Shown piece by piece: positions 62,563 through 64,000 of a stretch of 64,000 nucleotides of DNA (its first letter is position 1; each line of letters begins with the position of its first letter). Source of the stretch: Rhizorhabdus sp049889055 (GTDB taxonomy: Bacteria > Pseudomonadota > Alphaproteobacteria > Sphingomonadales > Sphingomonadaceae); NCBI RefSeq assembly GCF_049889055.1, contig NZ_JBLTWO010000004.1, positions 248,001 through 312,000 on the forward strand, written 5' to 3'. Made by a program: the position numbers and the translations under genes. The notes beneath the pieces were generated by a model. It saw only the letters and a program-made list of their open reading frames with translations. It made no database searches and had not been told where the DNA came from.

Positions 62563-62714
62563 TAAGGGCCTGGTTTCAGATCGTTAAGCCTGGTCTCAAA
62601 CAATCTGCGGAATCGTCTTCGCAATTTCACTTAAAGATCATTTTGCAACTTCGCAGCTTTTCGAAAACTTCGCATTTTGTGCGAACAGGCCGTTATGACG
62701 CCGTCTGAGCCTGT
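62563..62714. other. AT-rich intergenic spacer between convergent holA and parB
   Basis: This 152-bp gap is markedly AT-richer than its surroundings. It contains CTTCGCA three times (62617, 62649, 62668) and an inverted repeat TTCGCA-N5-TGCGAA (62669-62685). It probably terminates both operons; no canonical parS (TGTTTCACGTGAAACA-like) is seen. Confidence 0.5.
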
Positions 62715-63617
62715 TCAGATCGGTTCTCCGCTCAACCGCTGGCATACGAGGTCGAGCTGGTCGAGCGTCGAATAGGCGATCGTCACTTTCCCGCCCTTCT
62801 CCGTATGTTCGATCTGAACCTTGAGGCCCAATATGTCGCCGATCTGGCGTTCGAGCGCCTGGATATCGGCATCGGCGGCCGGTTGCGCGGCGGCAGCGGG
62901 AGCCGAGCGGCCATCGCCCTTTGCTGCCGGCCGCGCCTTCTTGGCCAGCGCTTCGGTGTCGCGGACCGACAGGTCCTGGCTGACCACCTGTTCGGCGAGC
63001 ATCTCGGCATCGGGCGAGGTAATCAGCGCGCGGGCATGACCCATGCTGAGGCGACCGTCTGCCAGCAACGAGCGGACGCTTTGCGGCAGGTCGAGCAGGC
63101 GCAGCAGATTGGCGACATGGCTGCGCGATTTGCCGACCAGCTTGCCCAGTGCTTCCTGCGTGTGGCCGAAATCGGTCACAAGCCTTTGATAGGCTTCGGC
63201 TTCCTCGATCGCATTGAGATCCTGCCGCTGCACATTCTCGACGATCGCGAGTTCGAGCGTCTCGCTGTCCGACAGCTCGCGGACGATCGCCGGCACCTCG
63301 TGAATCCGCGCCCGCTGCGCCGCGCGCCAGCGGCGCTCGCCGGCGATGATTTGATAGCCCCCGCTCGACGGGTGCGGTCGCACCACGATTGGCTGCAGCA
63401 GCCCCCGCTCGGCGAGCGAACTGGCGAGATCGGCCAGAGCCTCTTCGTCGAAATGTCGGCGCGGCTGATCGGGATTGGGCGCGATCGCGGCGACCGAGAG
63501 CATCTGGATGCCGGCAGGGCGCGGCGCGCCGGGCGCCAGCGGCTGTTCCGACGCGACTTCGCCGAGCAGAGCGGACAGGCCGCGTCCCAGACCACGGCGG
63601 GGGGCGTCGGCGCTCAT
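62715..63617 (-). CDS. parB: Chromosome partitioning protein ParB
   Basis: A 300-residue ParB. The CTP-binding N-domain has NPDQPRRHFDEEAL, QPIVVRPH and the GERRWRAAQRA box; the HTH is in QEALGKLVGKSRSHVANLLRLLDLP; a C-terminal dimerisation domain ends the protein. It loads on parS and slides, driving origin segregation with ParA. The ATG at 63617 overlaps the parA stop (TGA at 63614). Confidence 0.96.
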   Translation of the reverse strand: MSADAPRRGLGRGLSALLGEVASEQPLAPGAPRPAGIQMLSVAAIAPNPDQPRRHFDEEALADLASSLAERGLLQPIVVRPHPSSGGYQIIAGERRWRAAQRARIHEVPAIVRELSDSETLELAIVENVQRQDLNAIEEAEAYQRLVTDFGHTQEALGKLVGKSRSHVANLLRLLDLPQSVRSLLADGRLSMGHARALITSPDAEMLAEQVVSQDLSVRDTEALAKKARPAAKGDGRSAPAAAAQPAADADIQALERQIGDILGLKVQIEHTEKGGKVTIAYSTLDQLDLVCQRLSGEPI

Positions 63618-64000
63618 GCGGCCTGTGCCTTGCGCGTCAGACGAGTGATGCATTCACGGGCGAGCGAGATATAGGCCTCCGATCCGGGACAGCGATGATC
63701 GTAGATGAGGGCGGGCACGCCATGGCTGGGCGCTTCGGACAGCCGCACATTGCGCGGAATGACGGTCTCGAACACGACGTCGCCGAGGACGCTGCGAACA
63801 TCTGCGGCGACCTGTTCGGACAGCCGGTTGCGACGGTCGTACATCGTCAGCGCCACGCCGAGGATGGAGAGCTGCGGGTTGAAGCGCGCGCGGACCCGCT
63901 CGATCGTCTGGAGCAGCTGGCTCAAGCCCTCCAGCGCAAAGAACTCGCATTGCAGCGGAACGAGCATCATGTTGGCGGCGACCAGAGCGTTGACCGTCAG
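63614..64000 (-). CDS. parA: Chromosome partitioning ATPase ParA, C-terminal part
   Basis: The window holds the C-terminal 128 codons; the 5' end is to the right of the edge. The frame reads LTVNALVAANMMLVPLQCEFFALEGLSQLL (continuous) and then ILGVALTMYDRRNRLSEQV and VIPRNVRLSEAPSHG, typical of ParA/Soj. The Walker A lies outside. Order parA-parB near hemE/rho agrees with origin proximity. Confidence 0.95.
   Translation of the reverse strand: MTVNALVAANMMLVPLQCEFFALEGLSQLLQTIERVRARFNPQLSILGVALTMYDRRNRLSEQVAADVRSVLGDVVFETVIPRNVRLSEAPSHGVPALIYDHRCPGSEAYISLARECITRLTRKAQAA

Noticed and set aside
62563..62714. parS site
   Set aside because: A TTTCAC occurs but not the palindrome TGTTTCACGTGAAACA or a close form; none was seen near parAB within the window.

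Overview
The window looks like an origin-proximal chromosomal segment of a high-GC alphaproteobacterium of the order Sphingomonadales. The basis is codon usage, the clustering of dnaN, recF, gyrB, hemE, rho, parAB, leuS-lptE-holA and ppsR-maf-aroE-coaE-dnaQ, and many small families common in sphingomonads (MmcB, DUF1491, DUF983, DUF3576, DUF3297). No rRNA, tRNA, insertion sequence, prophage or CRISPR array was seen.

Layout. 1-1.5 kb: the tail of an outer-membrane beta-barrel gene, then a GC-poor two-gene toxin-antitoxin module with a perfect 10-bp inverted repeat in front. 1.6-9 kb: dnaN, glutaminase, glyoxalase I/II, a TPR protein, a hydrolase, an M48 protease and a DUF898 membrane protein. 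9-18.5 kb: thrS, a small monooxygenase, infC (probably starting at a rare AUA codon), glnD, a MocR-type regulator and a second beta-barrel like the first. 18.5-29 kb: mutS, maeB, recF, a GT25 glycosyltransferase and gyrB. 29-33.2 kb: a bufferin (copper-binding modified peptide) locus. 33-39 kb: quinone-reductase and pirin genes, a LysR regulator broken by an amber codon, and sugar epimerase. 39-44.6 kb: msrB, a class A penicillin-binding protein, a YgjP-like protease, ycgN, an SCO-type protein and an ankyrin protein. 44.6-50.8 kb: an all-minus-strand block from mmcB to ppsR. 50.8-51.1 kb: a probable chromosomal origin. 51-64 kb: hemE, hemJ, rho, leuS-lptE-holA, and parB-parA.

The most notable system is at 29.0-33.2 kb. 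Two different cysteine-rich secreted peptides (BufA1 type with four cysteines, BufA2 type with six) sit on opposite strands around an ECF sigma factor and its membrane anti-sigma factor. One MNIO (DUF692) maturase and one BufC partner are encoded. Three promoters share GTAACC-N16-CGAA with the same 16-bp spacer, in front of bufA1, the sigma gene and bufA2. The sequence therefore suggests an autoregulated stress regulon making two metallophores with one maturase. Each peptide gene is followed by a stem-loop before the next gene.

The second highlight is the 324-bp ppsR-hemE intergenic region. It has one perfect and three near-perfect DnaA boxes, six GANTC (CcrM-type) sites, four of them within 33 bp, and an AT-rich end. 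Genes run away from it on both sides, as at the Caulobacter origin.
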